This document shows, piece after piece, positions 53,501 through 61,611 of a DNA stretch of 64,000 nt. A program made the position numbers and the translations under genes. The stretch spans positions 1-64,000 of the forward strand of contig CAKORX010000001.1 in assembly GCA_934101645.1 (NCBI GenBank). Reading direction: 5' to 3'. Positions within the stretch are counted from its first letter, which is position 1. The number at the start of each line of letters is the position of its first letter. The notes beneath the pieces are model-generated. The model worked only from the letters and a program-made list of their open reading frames with translations. It had not been told where the DNA came from and made no database searches. This stretch comes from an uncultured Bacilli bacterium (lineage in GTDB: Bacteria; Bacillota_I; Bacilli_A; RF39; UBA660).

Positions 53501-54016
53501 TGGCATAATAGAGCCTACACCAGAAATAAATGTACCTAAAGTTTTATCAAAAAAACCTATATTATCATTTGCAAGTTTGGCATTCAAGTAATTATTATAT
53601 GATACAGCAGTTTCTTTGTATGTATCTTTGATATCTTGCTGAATTTTTTTTATTTCAGGTAATTCATTTGCTTTATTAAGTTCCTCATATACAGGTTTAG
53701 CAGTTTCTACTGCAACATTAGTCCCAGCTGTAGGTAATTTAATTGAACTATCATATTTTGGCATATTCATTTGATTATTTAATATTGGAGTTGTATTTTT
53801 CTTATACAAATCTTCTCTTTGACTTTTATATGAATTTAGTTCATTTTCACTTTGCTTATAAATATCTTTTGCCTTTTTATATTGGTAATCTTTATAATTA
53901 TCACCAAGTATTCTAGACATTGCACCATTTAAAGAAGAACTACTAGAATTATCAGTAGTTCCTTGTGTATTATTATTCTTTATTCTATTTAGTGCTTCAC
54001 TTAATGAATTTGCCAT
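47522..54016 (-). CDS. Giant polyvalent phage protein (ejection-type, multi-enzyme)
   Basis: 2164 residues, the largest gene here. Regions: ~150-385 helical, Gly/Ala-rich, membrane-active in appearance (TTVVNALGTAAGLPGIGTAV); ~510-665 a zincin-like peptidase with H576-E-V-S-H580 and a downstream Glu in SEEVFADVCGQLF; ~715-875 similar to phage barnase/EndoU-like toxin domains (LPMLVRKGHLRENI, HYHGLGIDTYMKAI); ~950-1045 ADP-ribosyltransferase-like (GYVTLYHQTTSENAEKI, VYFSTSENA); ~1200-1245 a small beta domain; ~1500-2164 helical with hydrophobic segments (AGTMLYVLGIALAKAGI). Such polyvalent proteins are thought to be ejected with the DNA to act early in the host. Domain assignments beyond the HExxH motif are moderate. 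Confidence 0.75.
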   Translation of the reverse strand: MANSLSEALNRIKNNNTQGTTDNSSSSSLNGAMSRILGDNYKDYQYKKAKDIYKQSENELNSYKSQREDLYKKNTTPILNNQMNMPKYDSSIKLPTAGTNVAVETAKPVYEELNKANELPEIKKIQQDIKDTYKETAVSYNNYLNAKLANDNIGFFDKTLGTFISGVGSIMPSKYKMENEQGQKYNMQNYSERKQQKILDSYNTKLGRILGSAAYELGKIGATTVVNALGTAAGLPGIGTAVYFTDIFADTYNRTLEDGYDKDDSLLYATINTASEAIVGKLIGGTSKALGMGSSELSSSLSSKLTEKILANHPRIANAIASAISEGNEEFVQEFLDKFVSSALLDKNSTKTALKDTFSLDTLADAIYSGVVGSLTGAVTGSMNNNYYNKVKIKDKNGKVHTEIIESSTKFNGNSMNDNVNVINGQNVDTDVKEEKPNIDGDINNNGKENTNIDNKVNSDIYNNVIENTSISNSLINATNDNKTAFKYMPTNDTNVNNLYQSASTSNFNNSPETIQLIDTATKLIKEKGYNILFDRTITNDNGESVNAKITTNSNNEVEIRINPDSKSAGEFLMVHEVSHAIKNNEMIELINDFASRNEKFAESVKEIETKYGKNLTSEEVFADVCGQLFGNEEFIQSLETKNTVESKNIIKQVYELLKHLLNKLTSEGRYRNFVQDLEIKWRNAYRNTTMQQTVNNLQNEKFHLSRNALNEVNDALNNKNTDINSMVKLRDYTPEQLVSVGVSNLPMLVRKGHLRENILTDTEANNKGYSTKGKHYHGLGIDTYMKAIDSLDEPIAVYQYTDKGKYSKDNFIVLTEVKDSSNNNIIVPIEIHKKGQYNKIEVDTNRIKTTYGKSNSNYFDNMVKNGSLVEIYNKKRSAKLPIQSGNFSTSVENSISQSNTKVNRDTSTKYSMQLNENNTQELDNSSFSLEQRVSGNKLLDAQDLMEEIKSVGAKVDKNGYVTLYHQTTSENAEKIKQSGKMSAKEPYVYFSTSENASQSDGRGNTKLEFKIPVEKLELDDIFSDNADVKIKLNGSKELDVSNYIVNEELEKKSSSQGKNTKYSQNNSKWQAFLEDNFKPTGTRTYFKDIVLKNNEVSKPSTKYSENLNSNKSNDVLKVIVDSKTQKKLDQLDTELKNIKEQYTKMYPNDKKQRDSKIKARAMEISAQKRNLIQGDWLIPIEKGLTSNELNNKINRLKSNYVGKEVIVDNNKGKVIGTSFGKIGVEFENGNTKYYDAAYIKSVQDIDSIIKEQTKKYNQLITKNKVDTTKKLNPIEISNLTENDATTTPKLSKTEDSKVGKGESHFWNNINEKTNMLSEDTKKAILSRNDIKYYKQITNKESLNEAFDKLNKAGASESFRWSNIKTNNATATDVAEGWILLKQYNDAGKYDDAIVVAKKLKEMGTSAGQTVQAFNIMERMTPEGMVKYAQSELTDAYNIMVKNKTKEWIDKYRNDFDLQPNEVKFIVDTMKEVQNMEDGYSKKVKLAEIQKMMTDKLPPDKSSRIKSWMRISMLFNPKTQVRNVVGNALIMPVNSISDVISSKVDKIIAKKTGVRTTGTTDIKAMLKGIKKGAYEATNDYKKGINTKDMEGNRFEISNQKSFSEKNLIGKSLNRTEALLNYVMDVGDRVFSEAAFENSLQNQMTLNKTTEVTQEMIDIAHTEALQRTWNDNNNYTKFVLDARRNLNRIKVTGYGLGDVLIPFAKTPANLTKAIVDYSPAGLVSTITKGINLKNSLSNGQYTAKIQHQFVQSLGKATAGTMLYVLGIALAKAGITSGESDDDKDTRDFIKNALGISSYSIKIGDKTFTYDWAQPIAAPLSITANVVNSKKNKEAALSEAIIGSLDTAGAILLEQSFLSSLNDVLSDSAGPASGIVNEILELPSRAVPTFAKQIADLVDDTQRQTYEYDSPIKTAKNKIIAKLPGVSKTLSPSVDTMGREIKKYGGKSTIFNVFLNPANVNTKNISEGAEEIYRLYNATGDQTIMPRVSPYYINRNNEKVILNTEKRSNYSKVSGQIIEDNLKILLSNNNYRKLNDTEKSEIVKNIVDYSYNVARKEITGIEMSNTYNKVNFYTSTGGKVSDYYLAKNKIAEIKEEYAGQTAAKKANIFKYINGLNLSKAQKILLFNATTTYSIKEYKNYMFNYINNLKITKSEKEKIWNELYGKD

Positions 54017-54024
54017 AATGCCTC

Positions 54025-54966
54025 CTATTTATACCCATAACTTTTTAATATTTTTTCAATATCACGATCACTTAATTTGGCTTCTTGTTGTTTTTGTGCT
54101 AATAAGTTTTCCAATTCACTAGAATTCATTGTTTCTGGAAGTTCATCACTAAATTTTTGTGCTGTTTTATTTGACATTTTAACACTCATATATCTATTTA
54201 AATTTGTGCCTTGAAATTGGTTGTTATCAAAATCATTTGTATTATCAGTAAAATCAGAAGAGCTTCCTGATGATGCATAAAGTTTTTGTAAACTCAAATT
54301 ATAATTTCTATCATTATTAAGTTTTTCTTGAGCCATTAATTCTCTTTTATATGCCATTTCATCATTAAATTGTCTTATTGCTTCTGCTTGTGCTGCCGCT
54401 TTTTGTTCGTCATCATATTCTTGTTGTTTCATATTTAAATATTGATTGTATGATGTGTTGTACTGATTTAAAGCTTTAGAATCAATTTGCGATCTTAAAT
54501 TAGCAAGATTTTTACCATATTCATTTAATAAATTAATTCTATCAGTATCATAGCCTAAATTAGCATCGTTTTTTTGAATTTCTAAATTATTAAGTTCACT
54601 AGTTCTATTTTTTAATAATTCAGTTAGATTTGTACCATAATTATTATTTATTGAATTAACTTGACTTCCAACAATACCTTGTGTACCTAGACCAGCTCTA
54701 TTCATTGATGAAGAATTATCCTTTAATGCAAGTAATCTATTTATATTTAATTGTTTTGCAGCATCTTCATTATTTTGATTAATGGTACTTTTACTTGCAT
54801 TTATTTTATAAATAGCATTATCTTGTGCTTTTTGTAATTGGTCTAAAGAATTATTTTTTGAATTTACTAACTCATCAATTAGATATTGATTATTTTGTTT
54901 AATTAAGTCAGAGTATTTTTTTGCATTTTCCTCTGCTTCTTTTATCCATTTTGCTCTATCACTCAT
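54025..54966 (-). CDS. Phage internal/ejection-like helical protein
   Basis: 314 residues, almost entirely helical and rich in Asn, Gln, Lys and Leu, with long coiled-coil potential (LNNLEIQKNDANLGYD; YLNMKQQEYDDEQKAAAQAE). Placed between the tail tube-like gene and the giant protein, where podoviruses encode internal virion proteins. Start ATG 54966 follows AAAGGAGAG; the GTG at 54975 would sit on the SD. Confidence 0.68.
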   Translation of the reverse strand: MSDRAKWIKEAEENAKKYSDLIKQNNQYLIDELVNSKNNSLDQLQKAQDNAIYKINASKSTINQNNEDAAKQLNINRLLALKDNSSSMNRAGLGTQGIVGSQVNSINNNYGTNLTELLKNRTSELNNLEIQKNDANLGYDTDRINLLNEYGKNLANLRSQIDSKALNQYNTSYNQYLNMKQQEYDDEQKAAAQAEAIRQFNDEMAYKRELMAQEKLNNDRNYNLSLQKLYASSGSSSDFTDNTNDFDNNQFQGTNLNRYMSVKMSNKTAQKFSDELPETMNSSELENLLAQKQQEAKLSDRDIEKILKSYGYK

Positions 54967-54971
54967 ATTTC

Positions 54972-56807
54972 TCACTCTCCTTTATATTTACCTGAAAACA
55001 CATATTCTAGTGATAATCTTTCAAATGTAGATTTATTATTTGTTTTACTTTCCATAATGAATTTTACAAACATAAACTTCTTTATTCTCTCTTTTTCTCT
55101 TATTGTTTTTGGAAAACCATCTTTTAAACTAGCATAAGTTTTAGTTATTATTTCACTAGTACCATCATCAAGTTCATAACTTAATGTAATATCACAATCA
55201 GTTTTCGGATTCAAAACTAACGTAACTGTTTTTATTGTTTTAGCATAATCATTAGTTTCAAAATCTAAGAAAGGTGTTTCCCAATATGCTTCAACATTCT
55301 TTGTGTTTTCATCTTTATAGTTTTCACCAAAAGTACATATTTTTCCATCTTCAGTACCAAAATATAATTTATTATTCCAAGAAAAAAATACCCTTGCAGG
55401 TATTCCATCTAAAAACCACCATTCATATTGGTATTGTTCTGTTTTTGCATGCTTAGGGTAACTTAAATATCTACTATCAGCAACATAAATATGGTTATTT
55501 ATTCCTAGGTAATATTTTCCATCTGTAACAATAGAAATTGCATTTTCTAAATTTTTTTCATTTAAAAGCTTTCCATTAATATAATAAGACCTTTGCATTG
55601 CAAATTTTTCACCATTATTGCCAATAATTGCATATATGCCTTGTGAAGTAAGCATTAATGGATCATTTAATAAATTATTAATTGAATTACTACTTATACA
55701 TCCTATATTTTTTACACCATCATTTAATGGGAAAATTTCAACATTATTTAACAAATTATAATTTCTATAATATATAGTACAATCCGTATCACTTTGTTTT
55801 TTTAATATTGCAAGCGTTCCATCATTTAATCTTGCATACCCCATAATTGGTTCTACACCTATTCTTGAAAAATTTTCATCAGGCCAATACAATGGATTTT
55901 CTTGTTCACACCAATAATCATAATTTGGTAAATCTTTATTACCGCTTATAAATATTCTATTTCCATTGCCTTCATAACCATATAAAGTTGCAATTGTACA
56001 ATTGTTTATTTTACTGTAATTATCTTCTATGACTTTTTTGAATGTTATTTCAACATTATCTCTTCCTAAAACAGGGCTTTCTCCTGGGGTAAAGTACACT
56101 TCACCTTTTTCTAAATCAAAAGTAAAATTTGATACGGTTTCCCATTTTCCTGAATCAGTTAGTTTTCTTACTAAAGTTATTTCATCAACATTTTGTTCTT
56201 CTAGTTTAAAAGTAGTTTGGTCTACATATATTGGATTTCCCTCTTCATCTAAACTAGTTTCTATTTTCGAAGCTAAAAATGTATTCTTTGAATAAGGACT
56301 CAACAAATTTTTAAGTTCGTAATCCGTTCCACCACCATTATTATCTCTTGCAATAGAAGTTGTTGGAATGTAACCACAAGTATCAATAAATTTAGCTTCA
56401 TAATTAGTCCCATCAAATTTTGAAAAAACTACTGCTCTTTTTCCGTCAAAAATAACTAAATAACTATGTAAATAAATACCACAAGATCTTTTATCATTCA
56501 TTCCAGTTAATAATAATGTTTTTGTTTTAAAATCACTGGTTATTTGATACAAGGAAGAACCAGAATGAACTAAAAATAAATCACCTTGATTTGTGTCTAT
56601 ATTCCACACCCCATTGATTTTTTCATTAAATGTATGTAATATATCATATCCTTTTCTTTTTTCATTATAACCATTAATATTGATATAATTTTTAGCATTT
56701 GGGCTTCTTCTTACATCTACGTCAATTGGTGATGTAGTAAAATCGACTCCTTTAAATTCATTTATAGAATAATATTGTTTATCTTTTTGTGCAGGTATGC
56801 TATACAT
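54972..56807 (-). CDS. Phage tail tube/stabilisation protein (P22 gp10-like)
   Basis: 611 residues, beta-rich, opening YSIPAQKDKQYYSINEFKG with GVDFTTSPIDVDVRRSPNAK, the style of large P22-like head-to-tail stabilisation or tubular proteins of short-tailed phages. WD-like or propeller repeats are suggested by regularly spaced motifs (YFGTEDGKICTFG, KYYLGINNHIYVADS). Start ATG 56807 follows AGGTGAT. Assignment rests on position and general pattern. Confidence 0.62.
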   Translation of the reverse strand: MYSIPAQKDKQYYSINEFKGVDFTTSPIDVDVRRSPNAKNYININGYNEKRKGYDILHTFNEKINGVWNIDTNQGDLFLVHSGSSLYQITSDFKTKTLLLTGMNDKRSCGIYLHSYLVIFDGKRAVVFSKFDGTNYEAKFIDTCGYIPTTSIARDNNGGGTDYELKNLLSPYSKNTFLASKIETSLDEEGNPIYVDQTTFKLEEQNVDEITLVRKLTDSGKWETVSNFTFDLEKGEVYFTPGESPVLGRDNVEITFKKVIEDNYSKINNCTIATLYGYEGNGNRIFISGNKDLPNYDYWCEQENPLYWPDENFSRIGVEPIMGYARLNDGTLAILKKQSDTDCTIYYRNYNLLNNVEIFPLNDGVKNIGCISSNSINNLLNDPLMLTSQGIYAIIGNNGEKFAMQRSYYINGKLLNEKNLENAISIVTDGKYYLGINNHIYVADSRYLSYPKHAKTEQYQYEWWFLDGIPARVFFSWNNKLYFGTEDGKICTFGENYKDENTKNVEAYWETPFLDFETNDYAKTIKTVTLVLNPKTDCDITLSYELDDGTSEIITKTYASLKDGFPKTIREKERIKKFMFVKFIMESKTNNKSTFERLSLEYVFSGKYKGE

Positions 56808-56808
56808 A

Positions 56809-57402
56809 TTAATCACCTATACTATATATTCTTTCTATTGTAGGAGTTGGTACACCATATCTATTATTTACATAATTATCAACAAGATTCATAAATTCAT
56901 TCATATACATTGTAGCTAATGTTAAATCATCATCTTTATATAACTCACCAGCAATATACAGTGGAATTAAATTAGCATATTCATTAGCTATTTCTATTTT
57001 CTGTTCTTCGTCAGTAGATTCATTAATAATAATTGGTTTTGTTTCATATGAAATAATTGCCTTATCATTAGAAGAAAAGTCTATATAAACAGTATTTTTG
57101 TTGATTATTTTCCAATTTAAAGGCATATCAGCATATATTGCTTTTAACATTCTAAAATCAGTTATTTTTTGTGATAAGTCATAAAAATTATTATCTTCTT
57201 TTTCCATTATATATAATTTTTCGTTAGAACCTAGTCTTGATACAATATAATTAATTGCTTCATTGCAAGCCTGAGGCATTGCAAATAAATATGTTTTGTA
57301 TTTTTTCTCTTTCTTATAATCATCTAATTTATCAATTGATAAATCATCATTGTTTAAAAACATTTTTTTCAAACTTTCAATTTGGATTTCTCCCCAATTC
57401 AC
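56809..57402 (-). CDS. Phage head-completion/adaptor protein (P22 gp4-like position)
   Basis: 197 residues: helical N-terminus (MNWGEIQIESLKKMFLNNDD), MPQACNEAINYIVSRLG, a central beta part and a helical end (LATMYMNEFMNLVDNYVNN). Located between capsid and tail tube-like genes, where P22-like phages encode the adaptor that seals packaged DNA. It overlaps the downstream gene's start region slightly. Confidence 0.62.
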   Translation of the reverse strand: MNWGEIQIESLKKMFLNNDDLSIDKLDDYKKEKKYKTYLFAMPQACNEAINYIVSRLGSNEKLYIMEKEDNNFYDLSQKITDFRMLKAIYADMPLNWKIINKNTVYIDFSSNDKAIISYETKPIIINESTDEEQKIEIANEYANLIPLYIAGELYKDDDLTLATMYMNEFMNLVDNYVNNRYGVPTPTIERIYSIGD

Positions 57403-57472
57403 AATTCATTTCTCCTTTCAAGTTTGTAAGAATTGCACTTACTCTAACTTTTAACTTGATATAAAGGGTTAT

Positions 57473-57769
57473 TTATATTAACCCTGCATTTTTTAATTGC
57501 TCATATACAGCTAATTCGACTTCAGTTTCTACGCCACGTTCAATTGTGGCATATTTTTCATTTACACCAACAGTAATAAATTTATCTTGTGGATTAAGTT
57601 CACTAACAGGAATACATATTTTATATTTTTTTATTTTTTCTTTTTCTTTTTCTAGTTCTATTCTTTCTTTTTCTTTTTCCTCAAGAATTTTTTTTACTTC
57701 TTCTTCTGTATAAGTTTTTTTATTTTCTTTTTCTAGTTCTAATTCTTCTTTTTTTGGTTTTCTTTCCAT
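57473..57769 (-). CDS. Small charged phage head protein
   Basis: 98 residues. The first ~50 are a Lys/Glu coiled coil (EELELEKENKKTYTEEEVKK), followed by a small beta/alpha domain (KICIPVSELNPQDKFITVG, VELAVYEQLKNAGLI). It directly follows the capsid gene; likely a head accessory or decoration factor. Function not proven. Confidence 0.6.
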   Translation of the reverse strand: MERKPKKEELELEKENKKTYTEEEVKKILEEKEKERIELEKEKEKIKKYKICIPVSELNPQDKFITVGVNEKYATIERGVETEVELAVYEQLKNAGLI

Positions 57770-57794
57770 TATTTATCCCTCCATATATTAAAAT

Positions 57795-57815
57795 AAAGGG
57801 GCATTTAGCCCCTTT
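57795..57815 (-). terminator. Terminator-like hairpin after the capsid gene
   Basis: Stem AAAGGGGC/GCCCCTTT (57808-57815 with 57795-57802) with a five-base loop, one of the most GC-rich stems in the window, followed by a weak T-rich stretch. It probably reduces, not abolishes, read-through so that capsid protein exceeds downstream products. Confidence 0.65.
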
Positions 57816-57817
57816 TG

Positions 57818-58783
57818 TTAGGCTTTAACGCCAGTTTCTACTCTTACTAATGCAAGTGGTTCAGTAATTACAGCTGTAAATGCTGCTTTCCAGCCAGCAG
57901 TTGCTCTTTGATTTAATGGGTCAGCAGTACCAGCACTACCGTTTTCTTTTACGATAATTTCAGGTTTACCAGCACCATTTTCAAGATTAACGCAACTATA
58001 TGCACCTTTTCCATAAGCAAATGCAACATGAACACTGATTTTAGATTGTGCAGTATCAGAACTATCAACTACCTTAATATTAGTAGATTCAAAGAACTTC
58101 ATACCATGCATTTTTCCAAGTTCACCTTTAACCATTTGTTCTGGTTTAGCGTATTTAGATACATCAACCCAAGCATTATCACTCATTAAATCATAAGCAA
58201 TATCTGGATCAACTACCATATGGTAATAACCATCAGCAAATCTTTTTGCATTTGCATTTTTTAATTTTCTAACGATTTTTTTAATATCATCACCAGTTAA
58301 ATTTTTAGTTGTTGCAGACTCAAGTCCTGCTCTTGTTGTAGCATTTCCTGCAAAGTATACATTTGTACCTTTTGAAATTGCTGTTTGAATTCTATTATCT
58401 ACAACTAATGCAGCTTCCTCACCAAGAAGTTCACTTGTTTCAGTAAGTACTGGATCTATTCCTGTTGTTTGAATAAAATCAGTAATTTGAACATAGTCTC
58501 CTTCTTGTGCAACTTTTGCATTAATTGTTGTGATTGATAGATTATTTCCGTCTGGTGTAACACCTTCAGTTAAACTTGAACTAGGTGCTGTTAATGAATT
58601 AAATTTTCTAAAATTCATTGTTGTACCTGAATTTTTAGGTAATTTTTTCTTTTCAGCATCATTATAGAAATTTAATTGTGGTAATAATCTTTGTAATAGA
58701 GTCCTTTCATAAAAAGTTTTATCTTCTGCAGATAATTGATTTTGTCCTGAGACATTTGTAATTGTTTGACTTTGTGTAGCCAT
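57818..58783 (-). CDS. Major capsid protein, N4-gp56 family
   Basis: 321 residues of the HK97-fold N4-gp56 group: SAEDKTFYERTLLQRLLPQL, NSGTTMNFRKFNSLT, TPDGNNLSITTINAKVAQEGDYV (partly cited), DFIQTTGIDPVLTETSELLG, and VVDNRIQTAIS are typical. It forms the phage shell. GAGG precedes the ATG; the scaffold gene is just upstream. Confidence 0.92.
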   Translation of the reverse strand: MATQSQTITNVSGQNQLSAEDKTFYERTLLQRLLPQLNFYNDAEKKKLPKNSGTTMNFRKFNSLTAPSSSLTEGVTPDGNNLSITTINAKVAQEGDYVQITDFIQTTGIDPVLTETSELLGEEAALVVDNRIQTAISKGTNVYFAGNATTRAGLESATTKNLTGDDIKKIVRKLKNANAKRFADGYYHMVVDPDIAYDLMSDNAWVDVSKYAKPEQMVKGELGKMHGMKFFESTNIKVVDSSDTAQSKISVHVAFAYGKGAYSCVNLENGAGKPEIIVKENGSAGTADPLNQRATAGWKAAFTAVITEPLALVRVETGVKA

Positions 58784-58816
58784 ATTTTAACCTCTTTCTT
58801 CCAGGCCTTTTATTTT

Positions 58817-59599
58817 TTATAAATCTCCATCTTTTGCTCTTTGAATATATTTTTCAAATTCAGCATCAGACATGCTTGCATAATCGATGGTATTATCACT
58901 ATCGCCTTTCAAACTGCCTGGACTAGCTTGTGCATTGGCAATAGTTTGTTTTGCAACATTAATTGCCGAGTTTCTAAAAGCATTCTTAAAATTGTTGAAC
59001 CCTTCATATAATTCAGTAAGAGATTTTTGTTTTCCCTGCATATAATCTTTAAAAAAAGAGTCATCTAATAACTCTCTAAGGTCTACATCAGGATATTTAC
59101 TAGTGAAATCATCAATTTCTTGCCTTGTTTTTTCTTCAAGGTCTTTTTTTTCTTGAATTGCTTTAGTTTCCTCTCTTTTTTTACTTGATAATGCATCAGG
59201 TAAATCATTAATTGGATCTTTACCTTCCATTTCAAGTTTGAACATAGTTTCATAGATTTCAGCATCAGCTAAATCTGTCATAGGTTTTCCAGTATAAGGA
59301 TTAATTTTTCCCTTATATGCAGCTAACCTACCTTCTTCATAGGCTTTGGTTTTTGCTTCCTCAATTTTTTTGTTAGCTTCCTCTTCAGCCTTTCTTCTAA
59401 TTTGAGCATAATTAGCATTTTCTTCATCAGATTGTACCTTTTTAGAAGGTTCAGTAGATTCTTCTTCTACTTTTTCTTCTTCTTGTTCAGTAAATTCTTC
59501 TGATGGCTCATCTTGTGTTTTCTCATCCACAATAGTTGTTTCTTCGGCAACTTCCTCAACTGGTTCAGCGACTTCCAGTTTTTTTTCGCTATCTTCCAT
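58817..59599 (-). CDS. Phage capsid scaffolding protein
   Basis: 260 residues. A very acidic, Glu-rich N-terminus (~1-75) is followed by a helical, charged region (EEANKKIEEAKTKAYEEGRL) and a short C-terminal domain (MSDAEFEKYIQRAKDG) that would contact the capsid protein. Located directly upstream of the capsid gene with a perfect AAGGAGG. No protease domain is visible. Confidence 0.85.
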   Translation of the reverse strand: MEDSEKKLEVAEPVEEVAEETTIVDEKTQDEPSEEFTEQEEEKVEEESTEPSKKVQSDEENANYAQIRRKAEEEANKKIEEAKTKAYEEGRLAAYKGKINPYTGKPMTDLADAEIYETMFKLEMEGKDPINDLPDALSSKKREETKAIQEKKDLEEKTRQEIDDFTSKYPDVDLRELLDDSFFKDYMQGKQKSLTELYEGFNNFKNAFRNSAINVAKQTIANAQASPGSLKGDSDNTIDYASMSDAEFEKYIQRAKDGDL

Positions 59600-59682
59600 A
59601 TTTTTCCTCCTTGGATTTTTACGCTATTCCTGCGAATTATTAACTTCTTTAATGTCTAGTTATAAAGACAAATTAAAAAGCA

Positions 59683-61374
59683 CTATAAAGTGCCTTGTAA
59701 TTCATTATTGTTGACTTCATTATTTACAACTGGTGTTTGTTGCATTAATAATTGTTGCTGTAATAATTCTTCTTTTTTTCTTTGCCTAATTTTCTTTAAT
59801 TTTTCTTTAAATGGCATAATTGAGTCTGGGTATAATTCAATGTAATCATCAGCATCTATAGTTCCATCTTGTTTTAATGAATCAAGTAATGATATAGATA
59901 ATGATTCACTCCATACACCACCCGCACCGACTTCAATTGCCACATTGAAATCAAAGTCTGAATATGTATTTCCATTCATTTCAGCAACATATTGCTCATT
60001 ATCTTGTTCAAATCCAAATAGTCTTCCATCTGAATAATAATATTTAAAGAATTGTTCATATATTTTTGCTTTTTGATTGTAACATCTATAGAACTTTCTT
60101 TGATACATTTCAATAGGCTTCTTTGCTTGGTTTTGCAATGCTATAATTGCACTTGCAGCCATATTTGCACCTAATACTTCGCCAGTTACGACTTCTGTTG
60201 ACCCAGTTACAGTTCTTGTAATATCTAATATAGAATTAGTTAAAGTAAGTGCTTGAACATTAAATGATGGAGTATCTAAATATTTAACTCCCCATCCAGA
60301 ACCTTTTGTATAATCAGTTAATATTTGACCTGGTTCATTTGTTATACTTTGATTTGCTAACGCACCTATTTTTTGAATCATTTTTGGCCAAGAATTATCC
60401 TGAACTGATAGTAACATCATTGCTACGTTGAAATTAAGGGCTTTATTATTTTGAATTGTTTGTTCTACCTCACCAATTCCATAAATACATCTATTTTTTT
60501 CTTTATGAGTTAATACAGCAATAGGATATAATTGCTTTCTTGCATATGTATAATTAGTATGAATATCAGGCTCATTAATCTCTTGCTCATCTTCAAATGT
60601 AACTTTTTCTTTTTGTGGTTCCCATAGTGTTGGCTTTTGAAGATAATATTCTTTTGTTGCTTTTTCCCAAACGACTTTACCATTTTGTCTTGAATATTTA
60701 GTTAAGACAGTTACTTCTTCTAAATTTTTTTCTTCTTCACGAAGTTCATTATCTGGTTTGATATTATCATAGTCTTTAACACCATTCTTTTTGGCTAATT
60801 CTCTAACGCTATCAATTGGTTCACTAGAGGCGATAATGATATATTTTTGTTTTTGAATATCTTTTTCAGTTGGATTACTTAATATAACGTTTTTAGGGCT
60901 TAATACTTCTCCACGCATTGCACCAACATAATTGGTATATAATCCGCCAGATACATTAACATCCCAGTAATAATGATAAAATGCTATTCCTAATTGAGTT
61001 GAATAACTAACTGCTTTGTCATCTAACTCATCCTCTTTTACCTCTTTAACGAGGCTTTCACTAAATCTAGTGAATATTTCGGCACCTCTTTCGGCTTTTT
61101 CTATTTGATAACCATATAATTCAGCAGGCTTATAAATCATTTTTACATTGCCACTTAATATTCCCGCTTTTTTATTATCAGCAATCATAGCAGATATGTT
61201 AAAAACTGGTCTAGGCAATGCTTTTGTTCTCTTCGTAGCTTTAGGCCACTGATTTCCTTCATAGAAATTTTCACAATCTTCCCAAGTTTTTAGCAAACCA
61301 GTAGATTTTTGATAATTCCTACCTTTTTCAAATTCTTGCCATACTTTTGTAGGTGTCTTTTCTGTCTCATTCAT
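59683..61374 (-). CDS. Phage portal protein, P22-like
   Basis: 563 residues, forming the ring through which DNA is packaged. The opening KVWQEFEKGRNYQKSTGLLK with FYEGNQWP, the RPVFNISAMIADNKKAGIL stretch, and a helical C-terminus with a Gln-rich tail (EELLQQQLLMQQ) fit P22/N4-like portals of short-tailed phages. AGGAGATGAT precedes the ATG at 61374, which overlaps the small membrane protein gene by eight bases. Confidence 0.85.
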   Translation of the reverse strand: MNETEKTPTKVWQEFEKGRNYQKSTGLLKTWEDCENFYEGNQWPKATKRTKALPRPVFNISAMIADNKKAGILSGNVKMIYKPAELYGYQIEKAERGAEIFTRFSESLVKEVKEDELDDKAVSYSTQLGIAFYHYYWDVNVSGGLYTNYVGAMRGEVLSPKNVILSNPTEKDIQKQKYIIIASSEPIDSVRELAKKNGVKDYDNIKPDNELREEEKNLEEVTVLTKYSRQNGKVVWEKATKEYYLQKPTLWEPQKEKVTFEDEQEINEPDIHTNYTYARKQLYPIAVLTHKEKNRCIYGIGEVEQTIQNNKALNFNVAMMLLSVQDNSWPKMIQKIGALANQSITNEPGQILTDYTKGSGWGVKYLDTPSFNVQALTLTNSILDITRTVTGSTEVVTGEVLGANMAASAIIALQNQAKKPIEMYQRKFYRCYNQKAKIYEQFFKYYYSDGRLFGFEQDNEQYVAEMNGNTYSDFDFNVAIEVGAGGVWSESLSISLLDSLKQDGTIDADDYIELYPDSIMPFKEKLKKIRQRKKEELLQQQLLMQQTPVVNNEVNNNELQGTL

Positions 61375-61609
61375 TTATATCATCTCCTGACTTTTCTGAT
61401 TTTCCATAAAACCATTCTTCTTGGATTTCTTTAGTTAAGTTCTTTGCTGTTATTGGTTCGGTATTTTCCTCTTTTTTTTCTATAATTTGAGGTTTATTTT
61501 TTTCTATTATTTCATTTGCATATTTTTTCACAAAAAAGGGAATAGATACGCCTATTCCAATTCCCATTATAAATACTAGTAAAATAACTATTCCATATAA
61601 TATTTCCAT
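61367..61609 (-). CDS. Small phage single-pass membrane protein
   Basis: 80 residues: one N-terminal membrane helix (MEILYGIVILLVFIMGIG) and a charged Lys/Glu C-terminus. It lies between terminase and portal genes. ATG 61609 has AGGATGGTGA just upstream; the ATG at 61618 overlaps the terminase stop. Function unknown. Confidence 0.6.
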   Translation of the reverse strand: MEILYGIVILLVFIMGIGIGVSIPFFVKKYANEIIEKNKPQIIEKKEENTEPITAKNLTKEIQEEWFYGKSEKSGDDINE

Positions 61610-61611
61610 AT

